A DNA stretch of 64,000 bases from contig DIYL01000015.1 in the NCBI GenBank assembly GCA_002428985.1, positions 124,001 to 188,000 of the forward strand, in the 5' to 3' direction. The notes beneath the pieces are model-generated. The model saw only the letters and a program-made list of their open reading frames with translations. It did not search any database and was not told where the DNA came from. Origin of the DNA: Anaerolineales bacterium UBA6055. Its GTDB lineage: Bacteria > Chloroflexota > Anaerolineae > Aggregatilineales > Phototrophicaceae. The translations under genes and the position numbers were made by a program. This document shows positions 53,957 to 63,234 of the stretch, piece after piece. Position 1 is the stretch's first letter. The number at the start of each line of letters is the position of its first letter.

Positions 53957-55741
53957 TCAGGTCGAGATTGACTCAAAGTTGGTCTCAATTAAGCGTTCTG
54001 TTTCGTTATAGAAAATCCGGCGTAAGATTGCAATAGCCGATGCATAAGTAGGCTCAACACCACCATAACTTAAGCTACCTGCTCCTAAATTTTGCCCCTT
54101 TTTCATTGGTGTATCCGATGCGTAATGCAAGAACCCAATATCAAATTGTACAGAGTGCAAATTGACAATCTCATTCATAGGATGACGTTTTGGACGAAAC
54201 GCTTCGTAGACTGCAGATAGATAAGGTCCACCTTCCATCTCAATGTCTGTATAACCTTCATGATAGAAGACACTCATATAACGCGGGTTCTGTAAGAAAG
54301 TCCCGAGAACAGTAACTGCTTTCTGATTATCAAGGATATTGCCATATGTCATGTATGAACGAACATGGCGTGCTGTAAAGCAATTACGAAATAAGTACGT
54401 GTTCATTGAGTGTTCGTCATGGATCACATTTGGAATCATCATATCGCCGATACGTCCGTTTAATGTCGCAGCTTTACCCATAACATATACGCCATTTAAA
54501 CGCCCCACACCTTCAGCAATACGGCTTAGCAATTCATACGCAGCCATACCAAGAGGATAATCAATATTGATGATTAGGGCATTACTGTGACGCATCGGTT
54601 CCAAATCTTCAGCCCGCCCCAGTCTTGGATCAAACCACTGAGCTTCGAGTTTACCAAGCTCAATAACTTGTGTTTCAATCTCAAAGCCATAACGACTTGG
54701 GATGCGTGTAATACCTAAACGCTGTTCCTCTTCTGCAAGAACTTGCTTGGTCTCATGACCTTCTTCGCTTAAGTATTCTTTGAGAACATAATAGAGGAAA
54801 TTATCAATGCTTTTATGGTAACTTTGTTTGATATCCTCGTATTCTGTAAGTAAGGATGTTTCTTTAAATTGTTCAATATAGTTTACGAGGCTTTCTTCAT
54901 AACGACGAGCGAAACCCGCCAAGAGGTTAATCAAAGAATGCGTGTTACTTGAAACAAAGTAAACTGGACGTTGCTTTGGATCAATATCAACAGCTTCTAG
55001 CTCCTCACACAACGTATTCCACCATGAGGCTGTTGCACGGCGATAATCCGCAAGTGAGCCAGAAATCATGCGCAAGCTCATACTTTTGCGATTTTTACTA
55101 ATATACAATAAATTTTCGATGAAGTTATCGTCCCACAGTAGGTGAATCCGCCTTAAGTCACCAGCCGACATATGAAGGTATTCCGCAATCTGTTCGAATT
55201 CATCTTGGTTCAACTCGCTATCGTTCCGATGAGATTCCAGAATATCCTGCACATCTTCGTTTTGTAGCAACTCATGCAACTTATTCCATTCAATCTGGAA
55301 AGCAGTCATGATCGGTACAAGATCATCAATATCAGAACGACTTACAATGTAAACAGCTAGTTTGCTTTTGCCATCAAATTGGGTACGACGACGACGACCG
55401 GGAGAATACACACGTTCCCAAGATGCAATATCTTTATAGCCACCAGCGATAAACGCCCGTTCCATCTGGCCAATGAGTACTTCATCAACATGTACCATAC
55501 AAGACGGTAAACGTAATGCACTATACATTAGAGCTGGCACATCAGGGTCAACGTCGGTAGCATATTCATGCAATGACGACCGCATTGCGACATGACTTTC
55601 GACTAGGGTTTCTATTTTGATGGCATCGGTAGAACGTAATAAAGAATAATATGTCCGCATATACAACTGAATTTCTTCGCTACCTGTGTTGGGTACTGTT
55701 CTATCCATATATATACCAATAAGCGACTCGCTATCCAGCAC
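53957..55741 (-). CDS. Unknown 594-residue protein with nucleoside phosphorylase / AMP nucleosidase-like C-terminal half
   Basis: No named family is certain. The N-terminal 340 residues are mostly helical with an Arg-rich turn (SPGRRRRTQFDGK). The C-terminal half carries the signatures of the NP-I fold in order: GKAATLNGRIGDMMIPN (422-438; compare GxxGGL...GDxV), DIEMEGGPYLSA (499-510; compare EMEaa, which binds ribose) and ASDTP (541-545; compare the catalytic Asp in VSDKP of AMP nucleosidase). I infer a purine nucleosidase or phosphorylase. The GTG start has AGGAAG upstream. It sits in the hydroxylase cluster, between a small membrane protein and the large subunit. Confidence 0.75.
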   Translation of the reverse strand: MLDSESLIGIYMDRTVPNTGSEEIQLYMRTYYSLLRSTDAIKIETLVESHVAMRSSLHEYATDVDPDVPALMYSALRLPSCMVHVDEVLIGQMERAFIAGGYKDIASWERVYSPGRRRRTQFDGKSKLAVYIVSRSDIDDLVPIMTAFQIEWNKLHELLQNEDVQDILESHRNDSELNQDEFEQIAEYLHMSAGDLRRIHLLWDDNFIENLLYISKNRKSMSLRMISGSLADYRRATASWWNTLCEELEAVDIDPKQRPVYFVSSNTHSLINLLAGFARRYEESLVNYIEQFKETSLLTEYEDIKQSYHKSIDNFLYYVLKEYLSEEGHETKQVLAEEEQRLGITRIPSRYGFEIETQVIELGKLEAQWFDPRLGRAEDLEPMRHSNALIINIDYPLGMAAYELLSRIAEGVGRLNGVYVMGKAATLNGRIGDMMIPNVIHDEHSMNTYLFRNCFTARHVRSYMTYGNILDNQKAVTVLGTFLQNPRYMSVFYHEGYTDIEMEGGPYLSAVYEAFRPKRHPMNEIVNLHSVQFDIGFLHYASDTPMKKGQNLGAGSLSYGGVEPTYASAIAILRRIFYNETERLIETNFESIST

Positions 55742-55786
55742 AGTCGCTCACTTCCTTTCTACTCAAAATAGGTGAAAAAGTTAATC

Positions 55787-56182
55787 TTAGTTTTCGCGTT
55801 CGCGCCGTTCTCGTGCCATCTGTTGGTTAATTTCACGTCTACGCCGTCTTTGTGCTAAGCGTTCACGCTCACGAGCTTTTTTCTCTTTAGCGAGTTCGCT
55901 CTCAGAGATAATTTTATCTGGTTTAGGTGCAAAAAGTGCATACACGGCACCAAATATAAGCAATAAAATTAAGAAAATACCGAATCCTACAGCCGCTTGA
56001 ATTTCTGGTCCCGGTGGGATATTTCCTACATTACTACGCACAAAATCTGTTGCTGGCTCAGATAGTGCAAAACCAATTGCCGCAGCACACCCAAATAACA
56101 ATAGTCCCATTACCGGCATCAATACCTTTTGCCAGTTAGTACCGCCTTGCCTCATTCTATAATCATCATCGCCAAAACCCAT
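55787..56182 (-). CDS. Small two-helix membrane protein
   Basis: Of 131 residues, about 20-42 and 65-90 are transmembrane helices (VLMPVMGLLLFGCAAAIGFAL and VGFGIFLILLLIFGAVYALF). The C-terminal 40 residues are a basic, Arg/Glu-rich helix that could bind nucleic acid, protein or lipid head groups. AAGGAG lies before the ATG. It is 18 bases from the FAD/FeS gene. It may tether the cluster's enzymes to the membrane (inference). No family recognised. Confidence 0.75.
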   Translation of the reverse strand: MGFGDDDYRMRQGGTNWQKVLMPVMGLLLFGCAAAIGFALSEPATDFVRSNVGNIPPGPEIQAAVGFGIFLILLLIFGAVYALFAPKPDKIISESELAKEKKARERERLAQRRRRREINQQMARERREREN

Positions 56183-56200
56183 TTTGCTCTCCTTAAGTGA

Positions 56201-57625
56201 TTATGACTTTTGTTTAGCCTTGCTTGCCTCTTGAAACGCTTGAACAATCTTATAATAACCCGTACAACGGCAAAGATTGCCACTTATACTATAATTGATT
56301 TGTTCCTGATTCGGCGAATCAATTTCCTCAAGTAATTTTGCCCCAGACATCAAAAAGCCAGGTGTGCAATATCCACATTGTACCGCAGACTCCTGAATAA
56401 ATGCACTTTGTATCGGATGCAATTGTTCATCGTCACGTAATCCTTCAACCGTAACAATCTCTGCATTATGCGCACGAGGTGCATGAACCATACACGACAT
56501 AACCGCAGCACCATCTAAAAACACGGTACAAGCTCCACATTCGCCTTCTGCACAGCCTTCTTTTGTCCCCGGTAGTTTCGCATCATCACGTAACCAATGC
56601 AGTAGTGATTTATGTTGCCCTGTATTAATTTCAACAGGTGTACCATTAATGGTGGTTTCAATTGGCGTATCACCTGTGTGCTTAAGCGTCTCCGCCAGAC
56701 CTATTTTCACAGTTGCATGGTTATCACCCCAAAGCATTGGGGGATTATCAGGGATTCCTGCATCGATAGTATCTTGTGCAAGTTGCCGTAGGATACGCGC
56801 AATTAGCACTTTAACCATCTCAGTACGATATTCAGCCGTACCGCGTACATCATCAATTGGTTCCGGTGTCAGAGAGGCAAGGCGAGCAGTTTCCGAAATT
56901 GTCTCTGGTGTAAGTGTCTTGCCAATTAATGCTTGTTCGGCAACAGGTACACGAATAATTGTAGGGGCAACACTACCCAATGTCATACGTGCTGATGTAA
57001 CAGCGTCACTTTCATCAAACCCCAGTACAACCGATGCATCAACAACCGAAATTGCCTGAGCCCGGCGCAACCCAAGTTTCATGAAAAACCCTCGCTCATT
57101 TTCTGCAAGTGCAGGGAAAGTCACAGCCGTCACCATCTCATTGGGACGTAAAATTGTCTGGCGGAAACCACTATAGAATTCGCGCAACGGCACGGTACGT
57201 TCTCCGTCAACAGATGCCAGTGTTAGCTGTGCACCTAATGCTATCAACGGTGTAATCGTATCATTTGCTGGTGATGCAGTGATAAGGTTGCCAACAATAG
57301 TGGCGCGATTACGAATTTGTGGTGCGCCGACTTCCCAAGATGCTTGAGCTAATGGTAATGCACGAGTCAATATCAATTCGCTAGCTACCACATGATTATG
57401 ATTGACGAGTGGACCAAGGCGAATCGTCTCACCATGTAATGTAATTTGGTCAAGTCCAGCAACACGTGTAATATCAATAATTGTATTGACTGTTGGGCGT
57501 TGCCCTCGTTCTAACTCCAAAATTAAATCTGTACCGCCGGCTACAATTCGGGCTGTTTCCTGATACTCATCCAGTAATGCGAGAGCTTCACTAATCGAGT
57601 TAACGCTATAATATGTTTCCCACAT
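56201..57625 (-). CDS. Molybdenum hydroxylase FAD subunit fused to [2Fe-2S] subunit
   Basis: Residues about 1-285 are the FAD-binding medium subunit: IVAGGTDLILELE and GAPQIRNRATIVGNLITASPANDTITPL are the two FAD loops. Residues about 310-474 are the small subunit with two [2Fe-2S] clusters: the plant-type ferredoxin motif CAEGECGAC followed by Cys in VMSC, and the second domain with CGYC and CRC. The order FAD-then-FeS is opposite to classic xanthine dehydrogenase (FeS, FAD, Mo). It passes electrons from the molybdenum site to its acceptor. AAGGAG precedes ATG 57625. Confidence 0.93.
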   Translation of the reverse strand: MWETYYSVNSISEALALLDEYQETARIVAGGTDLILELERGQRPTVNTIIDITRVAGLDQITLHGETIRLGPLVNHNHVVASELILTRALPLAQASWEVGAPQIRNRATIVGNLITASPANDTITPLIALGAQLTLASVDGERTVPLREFYSGFRQTILRPNEMVTAVTFPALAENERGFFMKLGLRRAQAISVVDASVVLGFDESDAVTSARMTLGSVAPTIIRVPVAEQALIGKTLTPETISETARLASLTPEPIDDVRGTAEYRTEMVKVLIARILRQLAQDTIDAGIPDNPPMLWGDNHATVKIGLAETLKHTGDTPIETTINGTPVEINTGQHKSLLHWLRDDAKLPGTKEGCAEGECGACTVFLDGAAVMSCMVHAPRAHNAEIVTVEGLRDDEQLHPIQSAFIQESAVQCGYCTPGFLMSGAKLLEEIDSPNQEQINYSISGNLCRCTGYYKIVQAFQEASKAKQKS

Positions 57626-57653
57626 AAATCCACTGAACTCCTTACAACATTGT

Positions 57654-58085
57654 CTAGTTCCAATAGGTTTGTATTGCTTGGTAGGCAGAATTTCCGCCGA
57701 TACGCGTCAGAACCATATACGCCATCTGACGAGCATCAAAATTATCATCATCTTTGAGGACTTCAATAACATCCGGCACAACTAAGTTTGGGATGATTCG
57801 TTTTCCTATGTGAACGAGTGCCCATCCAGCATTTGATCTCACACCGAATGACTTATCATACATCGCATTGATTAAGTATGGTATTGTGTCAGGATCGCCT
57901 AACAGATCAAGTGTCCAAGCTGCCATTGCTCGAACATCATCACTTACATCATGTTCCAGCATCGCAATTACATCTGGCATCAAACTATGAACCCGAGATT
58001 TACCAATTAAAACTAATGCAACCGTACGTTGAGATGGATCATCACTTCTCAGTTGTCGCTTGATTGTAGGAATTTTGTCACTCAT
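57654..58085 (-). CDS. HEAT-repeat protein
   Basis: The 143 residues form three to four HEAT/PBS-lyase-like repeats, seen as DVIAMLEHDVSDDVRAMAAWTLDLLGDPDTIPYL and VRSNAGWALVHIGKRIIPNLV. Such short solenoids act as protein-binding scaffolds. It lies between a metallophosphoesterase gene and the FAD/FeS gene with gaps of 23 and 28 bases, so it belongs to the same transcript. A role as chaperone or adaptor for the hydroxylase is a guess from position. Confidence 0.85.
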   Translation of the reverse strand: MSDKIPTIKRQLRSDDPSQRTVALVLIGKSRVHSLMPDVIAMLEHDVSDDVRAMAAWTLDLLGDPDTIPYLINAMYDKSFGVRSNAGWALVHIGKRIIPNLVVPDVIEVLKDDDNFDARQMAYMVLTRIGGNSAYQAIQTYWN

Positions 58086-58108
58086 AACATCACTCGTAAA
58101 TATATTAA

Positions 58109-58720
58109 CTATATAGGGTCTATGTCTAAAACAGTGAACGGATTGATATTTATGATTGTTGTTGCCTCATAATCAGTTTGTATTGTTTTGCGCCGATCCC
58201 ATGTATGAACGTGTCCATGAATCATATAGCGCGGACGATACCATTTCATAAAATTCAAAAAACTATCAAAGCCACGATGTGGATAATCTTCACCATCATG
58301 AATATTGCGCGCAGGTGAATGTGCTACAAATATATCAAGTGCATGTCCTTGTCGCATCCTGCTGACAGCTAACTTAGGTCCCATCTTTGCAACCATTAAA
58401 TGCATCTCGGTTTGTGTATACTGGATTTTCCCTTTGTTATATTTAATCGATCCTTCCAGACCTGCCATCGTTATACCACGATATTTTACAACACGGTTAT
58501 GTAAATCCACCCCACCCGGAGGTTGTTCTTCATACCGTTCATCATGGTTACCCCGAACATAAAACATCGGCGCACCAATGATGGTTGTAATGAAGTCGAG
58601 ATAAGCAGTTGGCATATCACCACAACTGATAATCATATCAATATCACTATATTGCCGACGCAAATTTGCCGCGTTTTCTAATTGTGGCATTTCTGTATCG
58701 CTAATACAAAGGATTTTCAC
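58109..58720 (-). CDS. Calcineurin-like metallophosphoesterase
   Basis: I start at GTG 58720 (VKILCISDTEMP), because AGGA lies 8 bases upstream; a longer in-frame start would overlap xdhC. Metal-binding blocks are ISDTE, CGDMP, VRGNHDE, VAHSP and HGHVHTWD, the full set for a binuclear phosphoesterase, although the first His of the usual DxH is replaced (DTE). It probably cleaves a nucleotide or other phosphodiester. It is in the hydroxylase cluster, 46 bases after xdhC. Confidence 0.9.
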   Translation of the reverse strand: MKILCISDTEMPQLENAANLRRQYSDIDMIISCGDMPTAYLDFITTIIGAPMFYVRGNHDERYEEQPPGGVDLHNRVVKYRGITMAGLEGSIKYNKGKIQYTQTEMHLMVAKMGPKLAVSRMRQGHALDIFVAHSPARNIHDGEDYPHRGFDSFLNFMKWYRPRYMIHGHVHTWDRRKTIQTDYEATTIININPFTVLDIDPI

Positions 58721-58766
58721 TTTGAATTCCTGATATAGTTCAAAAAATATTATTAACTTACTTTGT

Positions 58767-59597
58767 TTATATCGCTGTCTTTTCGTTATTTTTCGGCGAA
58801 CGCATGGGCTTACCTGTTCCACCACGTATAATCATAATAATTTCGGACATAATACTGACTGCGATTTCTTTTGGTGTTTCAGCTTCGAGTTCAAGCCCTA
58901 TCGGTGCATGTACACGCTTTAATTGCTCTGCAGTAGTCCCCAGTGATTGTAATTTATCACGCGTCAATGTCCAGCGACGCAAACTACCAATTAGGCCAAT
59001 ATACGCAGCTGATGATTCCAATAACGGTGGGAAGAGTTTACTATCAATCGGCAATCCACGTGTAACAGCCACAACATAAGTCTGCTGATTAATTGTAACA
59101 TGCTCAGCAATTTCGTTTGGTGGCGCAACAACATACTCATCCAACCCAGAAACATAATCTGGGTTACAAAATTCAGGGCGATCATCGGTTAATATTACAC
59201 GAAAGCCCAACCACTTCCCTAATTCAGCTGTTGCTTTACCAACATGCCCCCCGCCGATAATTAGAAGCGTAGGAGGAAGTTCAAGCGGTTCAATAAATAT
59301 TTTCGCAGTTCCACCACAAATACCAGGATCACCATCTTCGATACTATTCAAGGTATAGGTCTCTGTGGTTGCGACACCTGTTTGTAAGACTTTTTTCGCA
59401 GTGTCTATTACAGCAGATTCCATTGCGCCGCCGCCAACGGTTCCAACAATCGTCTGGTCATCATAAATCAACATTTTGCTACCTTCGTGGCGTGGCATTG
59501 AACCTTGTGTTTCGATTATCGTTGCGAGTACCGCAGGGATACCATTTTTTTGTGCATCAACGAGTGCTTGGTAAACAGCTAAATGGTCATCCGCCAT
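58767..59597 (-). CDS. xdhC: XdhC/CoxI-family molybdenum cofactor maturation factor
   Basis: XdhC-type proteins bind sulfurated molybdenum cofactor and insert it into hydroxylases of the xanthine dehydrogenase type. The N-terminal domain has IETQGSMPRHEGSKMLI and GTVGGGAMES; the C-terminal domain has a Rossmann motif IIGGGHVGKATAELG and IGLIGSLRR. Its presence points to a sulfurated (cyanolysable) Mo centre, and so to the xanthine dehydrogenase branch. It starts 2 bases after the stop of the upstream membrane protein gene. Confidence 0.93.
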   Translation of the reverse strand: MADDHLAVYQALVDAQKNGIPAVLATIIETQGSMPRHEGSKMLIYDDQTIVGTVGGGAMESAVIDTAKKVLQTGVATTETYTLNSIEDGDPGICGGTAKIFIEPLELPPTLLIIGGGHVGKATAELGKWLGFRVILTDDRPEFCNPDYVSGLDEYVVAPPNEIAEHVTINQQTYVVAVTRGLPIDSKLFPPLLESSAAYIGLIGSLRRWTLTRDKLQSLGTTAEQLKRVHAPIGLELEAETPKEIAVSIMSEIIMIIRGGTGKPMRSPKNNEKTAI

Positions 59598-59599
59598 TA

Positions 59600-62074
59600 T
59601 TACTTTATCTCCAATATTTGCAAAACTAATCGACCGTCCGGTTGGACGTGAATGCCATCATTATGATTAAGTGACATAAGTCGCTCTTGGGTTTCTGGTT
59701 CATAGAAACCAATCATCAATATATATTTACCCAAAGCCAATGAACTGGTATCGAGATTTATTGTATCGCGTCGTGTGCCAACTAGCCAATTCCCAAGTGG
59801 TAGGGTTGAATTACCTAAATAATCATCCCATTGAGCAACTGGTGGTTGATCTATATCATCATAAATATGTACAAAAAAACGATAATCACCTGTTGTTTGA
59901 CCATCACTATACCAATCTAGTCCTAATTCCAATTGATCATTAGATAGTTCAATATCGTATCCTATCAGTTGTAAATGTTCATCTTGGTATGAAGCAAGTT
60001 TTGTCGCAGGTGGATCGGATATAGTCGTTTCTGGATCAATTATTGTATGGCGAGCAGGCACATAAACTTCACCCAAATCTAGGTTCGGCACAATATTAAT
60101 TCTTGCAGCACTATATAAATCACGTGAAGGAATATATGTTTCAATATCAAGCCATTTTCCTGAGTTCTCTGGTATCCACTGTGTATCAACAAGCTTTCCA
60201 GCAACATAAATATCTAAAGAAATTGCGTCAACAGCATGAACACGCGTTTTCAAAATCAACGGCTCAGATCTCTCAATACCAGATAAGTCTGCTACAAACG
60301 ACTCTTCCCCTGTTATTTGTCTTGCCCCATCAACAATATTACACGATCGACTATGCGAAACATCACATCCTAGTAAATCAAATTGATATGCCACTGTGGC
60401 AAAGCCAGTAACAGAATCTATATTCTGCCAGTTATAGTATTTGGCATTTTCACTGTCGATGTCAGCAACATTTATTTCTAGCAGTATATTCTCATCGCTC
60501 GTTGGCGGAATAATTGCATTCCAATCAGGTTGATAGATTGCTTGACGATCACCTGCCAATGCAACGTTTAACTTTAAATCCAGATTCACTACAAATTCGG
60601 CTAATGGTTCACCGTAAATTGATGTTTCTTCTAACATATAAAGCCCGTAACCGTGCCCACGCCCATAAGATGCAATAAAATCGGGCTGATGTATCATTAA
60701 GAATTCAGCAACCGATCCTACCCCATTACGCCAATATTGTGCAGCAGATGGTGTGGTTAATCCAACAATATCAAGCGTTTTGCGATTTCCCATATATCGC
60801 ATCATACCAACATCATGAACAGCAACAACTGCATCTTCTGATGTATTCTCAGATAACCAATGAGCCATTGCTAAGGGCTGCTGCCGGACGTAATTAAGAT
60901 TGACTTCATAACGATGCAAAAACGCAGATAATGAGAGGACGACAAATAGCGGAACAATCACGATATCAAATGCATATACACCCCATCGCGCCTGTGGAAA
61001 CTGCTTCAACGTCCATACCACAGGTATAACAGAGAGCGGAACAAATAAAGCAAAAAGAGGCATCTGATACCGTTTAAAATGCCAGAATGCCGTATCAAGG
61101 GTCGAGATAGCGCCCGAGACAGCCAGCATCCATAACACAAGCATCAAAACGACTAAACAATATTCGCGACGACGTAATAGCAGGAATAATCCGATCACAC
61201 CCATAGGCACAGTCAAAATAATGACATACCATAAGTCTTGCGATGGATTGTATCCTGTCAATAATTCCAGCCATATACGAAGGAAATTATCAACAATACG
61301 CGAGATAATAATGGACCAATCTTGCGGAATTACACCTAATAGTGATTTCGCTTGACCGCCAGAAGAAGAAAACGATCCCGTCAATAAAAAATTAACAGTC
61401 GGTTGAATACCGAACGCGAGTATTGGCAGGCTGAGAAACACGGTATGCTTAAATTTAAACTGTATAGATTTATCGGATAGTGTTCGTAAAATATATAACC
61501 CGCTGGCAATTCCTGCCATAATACTGCCTTCAGGGCGGGTCAGAGCTAGCAAAATCGCAACAACAGCAAACAGTGAAACTCGTTTTTCAATAAATGCGAG
61601 CAATGTCCACAATGAAAAACACACGATTAGCAATGTTTCCATCCCACTGACAGCATGCCAGCTAAATGAACCCGTTAAAACAAACGAAATCGGTGTCAGC
61701 ACAGCTAACCATATTGGTGCATCAAATATATAACATAGCCTGTAAATCGCCCACATTGCGCCTAATAAGGCAAAACAGCCTGCAATCATCGCCCAGATAC
61801 CAAGGTTTAAGCCCTGAAAACCGATTAAATATCCGAAAGCCAGAATATATGGGTAAATAAAACTTGTCGCGCCGGAAGTTGGTAAATCACCAGGGTTGTA
61901 GACATACGGTTCGCCTAATGCTAATTGACGTGCGTACTGAAAGTGAATGTATACATCATCCAATGGCATCACAATTTCACCATTTGCTTGAGACCAGTTT
62001 ATCCCAAGAAAAACAGTAAAAATACCAATGGCAACAACAATAAATATAATCAAAACCCAATGGTTTAAGCGCAT
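59600..62074 (-). CDS. Large membrane protein, PMT-like glycosyltransferase
   Basis: An N-terminal helix is followed by MPLDDVYIHFQYARQLALGEPYVYNPGD, the first outer loop with a DD pair typical of lipid-linked sugar transferases. About eleven transmembrane helices end near residue 400. The remaining 420 residues are a soluble extracytoplasmic part with beta-sandwich-like segments. The overall plan resembles the protein at 14083-16143. It is 2 bases from xdhC, but its function seems unrelated; the sharing of a transcript may be incidental. No exact family is assigned. Confidence 0.75.
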   Translation of the reverse strand: MRLNHWVLIIFIVVAIGIFTVFLGINWSQANGEIVMPLDDVYIHFQYARQLALGEPYVYNPGDLPTSGATSFIYPYILAFGYLIGFQGLNLGIWAMIAGCFALLGAMWAIYRLCYIFDAPIWLAVLTPISFVLTGSFSWHAVSGMETLLIVCFSLWTLLAFIEKRVSLFAVVAILLALTRPEGSIMAGIASGLYILRTLSDKSIQFKFKHTVFLSLPILAFGIQPTVNFLLTGSFSSSGGQAKSLLGVIPQDWSIIISRIVDNFLRIWLELLTGYNPSQDLWYVIILTVPMGVIGLFLLLRRREYCLVVLMLVLWMLAVSGAISTLDTAFWHFKRYQMPLFALFVPLSVIPVVWTLKQFPQARWGVYAFDIVIVPLFVVLSLSAFLHRYEVNLNYVRQQPLAMAHWLSENTSEDAVVAVHDVGMMRYMGNRKTLDIVGLTTPSAAQYWRNGVGSVAEFLMIHQPDFIASYGRGHGYGLYMLEETSIYGEPLAEFVVNLDLKLNVALAGDRQAIYQPDWNAIIPPTSDENILLEINVADIDSENAKYYNWQNIDSVTGFATVAYQFDLLGCDVSHSRSCNIVDGARQITGEESFVADLSGIERSEPLILKTRVHAVDAISLDIYVAGKLVDTQWIPENSGKWLDIETYIPSRDLYSAARINIVPNLDLGEVYVPARHTIIDPETTISDPPATKLASYQDEHLQLIGYDIELSNDQLELGLDWYSDGQTTGDYRFFVHIYDDIDQPPVAQWDDYLGNSTLPLGNWLVGTRRDTINLDTSSLALGKYILMIGFYEPETQERLMSLNHNDGIHVQPDGRLVLQILEIK

Positions 62075-62094
62075 AGTGGATGGATCTCTGAAAC

Positions 62095-62121
62095 AAAAAA
62101 GCGTAGCTATTCTGCCACGCT
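62095..62121 (-). terminator. Intrinsic terminator of the LLM oxidoreductase gene
   Basis: An 8-bp stem AGCGTGGC/GCTACGCT (one G-U pair, 6-base loop) on the minus strand runs into six T residues. It separates the F420-related genes from the downstream membrane protein/hydroxylase cluster. Confidence 0.8.
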
Positions 62122-62148
62122 CTTTCGAAGTTTCCTAGATGAGGTTAG

Positions 62149-63156
62149 TTAGCTGGAGTAGCCATCAGCGAAAGTATCTATCATTAGGCGGACATCTTCC
62201 CCTAATGGATACAAAATTGGACACGTCGCACCAGCCGAGATATATTCCCGGACTTTTGCTTTGACTTCATCCGGCGTTCCTGATGCAGTAATCATCTGTA
62301 CTACATCATCTGGAACAAGATTCATTGCTTCAAGAATTTGTTCTTCAGTCGCAGGCCATGTCAATACTTGACCGATTTCATCAAGCAAATCTTGGCTAAC
62401 ACCACTAGCTTTCATAATATGCGGTTGTTGTCCAAGATATTGGGTCACCAATTTACGTGCAGCATCGAGCGCCTTTTGACGATCATTATCTACAGAGCAG
62501 ACAACTAACTGCGGGCGATCAATCTCATCAATCGATTTACCAGCTTTTTTCGCACCAATTTCCAATTGTTGCATCGCCATATCATTATATTTAGGTGACA
62601 CAAGGTAATTCAGTACAACACCATCCCCAATTTCACCAGTTAATGCCATCATTTTTGGTCCAGTTGCGCCGATATAAATTGGAACATTACGAGGCTCTTT
62701 GCGACCATGAACAACATCTAATTCTACATCCTCAAGTTGAACAAATTCGCCTTTGTATGTCACGCGTTCACGATTCAATAGAGCACGAACAGTCGTCACA
62801 ACTTCACGCATCGCTAACAAATTACGACGACGTGTGATGCCAACTTTTGCTGCTAACGGATCCCACCATGCCCCAATTCCACAATAAATACGATCTTGAG
62901 CAAGATCATCTAGTGTGAGGAATGTTGCAGCAATCACAGCTGCATTCCGTGTCCAGTTATTGATAACACCAGACCCAATTTTAATGCGAGAGGTCACTGC
63001 CGCAAATGCAGCCATCGGTACAATTGCATCTCGCACCAGACGACTTTCTGCTTGCCAAACTGCCTCAAACCCACGTGATTCAGCATATTTCACATATTCG
63101 ATGGCATCTTGTAAAGAATGGGCATCCTGCAAATATAACGCAACACGATCTGCCAT
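62149..63156 (-). CDS. LLM-class (luciferase-like) F420-dependent oxidoreductase
   Basis: The TIM-barrel of luciferase-like monooxygenases is seen from AESRGFEAVWQAES, IKIGSGVINNWTRNA, GIGAWWDPLAAKVG and VPIYIGATGPKMMALTGEIGDGVVLNY, blocks typical of the methylene-tetrahydromethanopterin reductase-like F420 subgroup. Length 335 fits. It should reduce or oxidise an unknown substrate with F420. AGGAG lies before the ATG. cofC, required for F420 synthesis, lies 78 bases upstream, which supports F420 rather than FMN. Confidence 0.88.
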   Translation of the reverse strand: MADRVALYLQDAHSLQDAIEYVKYAESRGFEAVWQAESRLVRDAIVPMAAFAAVTSRIKIGSGVINNWTRNAAVIAATFLTLDDLAQDRIYCGIGAWWDPLAAKVGITRRRNLLAMREVVTTVRALLNRERVTYKGEFVQLEDVELDVVHGRKEPRNVPIYIGATGPKMMALTGEIGDGVVLNYLVSPKYNDMAMQQLEIGAKKAGKSIDEIDRPQLVVCSVDNDRQKALDAARKLVTQYLGQQPHIMKASGVSQDLLDEIGQVLTWPATEEQILEAMNLVPDDVVQMITASGTPDEVKAKVREYISAGATCPILYPLGEDVRLMIDTFADGYSS

Positions 63157-63234
63157 TATAATCTCCTATCCAGAAACATATTTAGTTAAATAATGCCTAT
63201 ATTATCAAAAAAAGCGAGGAATAACGCAAATCAC

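Noticed and set aside
58721..58825. Longer N-terminus of the metallophosphoesterase starting at 58825
   Set aside because: It would overlap xdhC, adds residues unlike the family, and the GTG at 58720 has a good ribosome binding site and matches the first strand of the fold.
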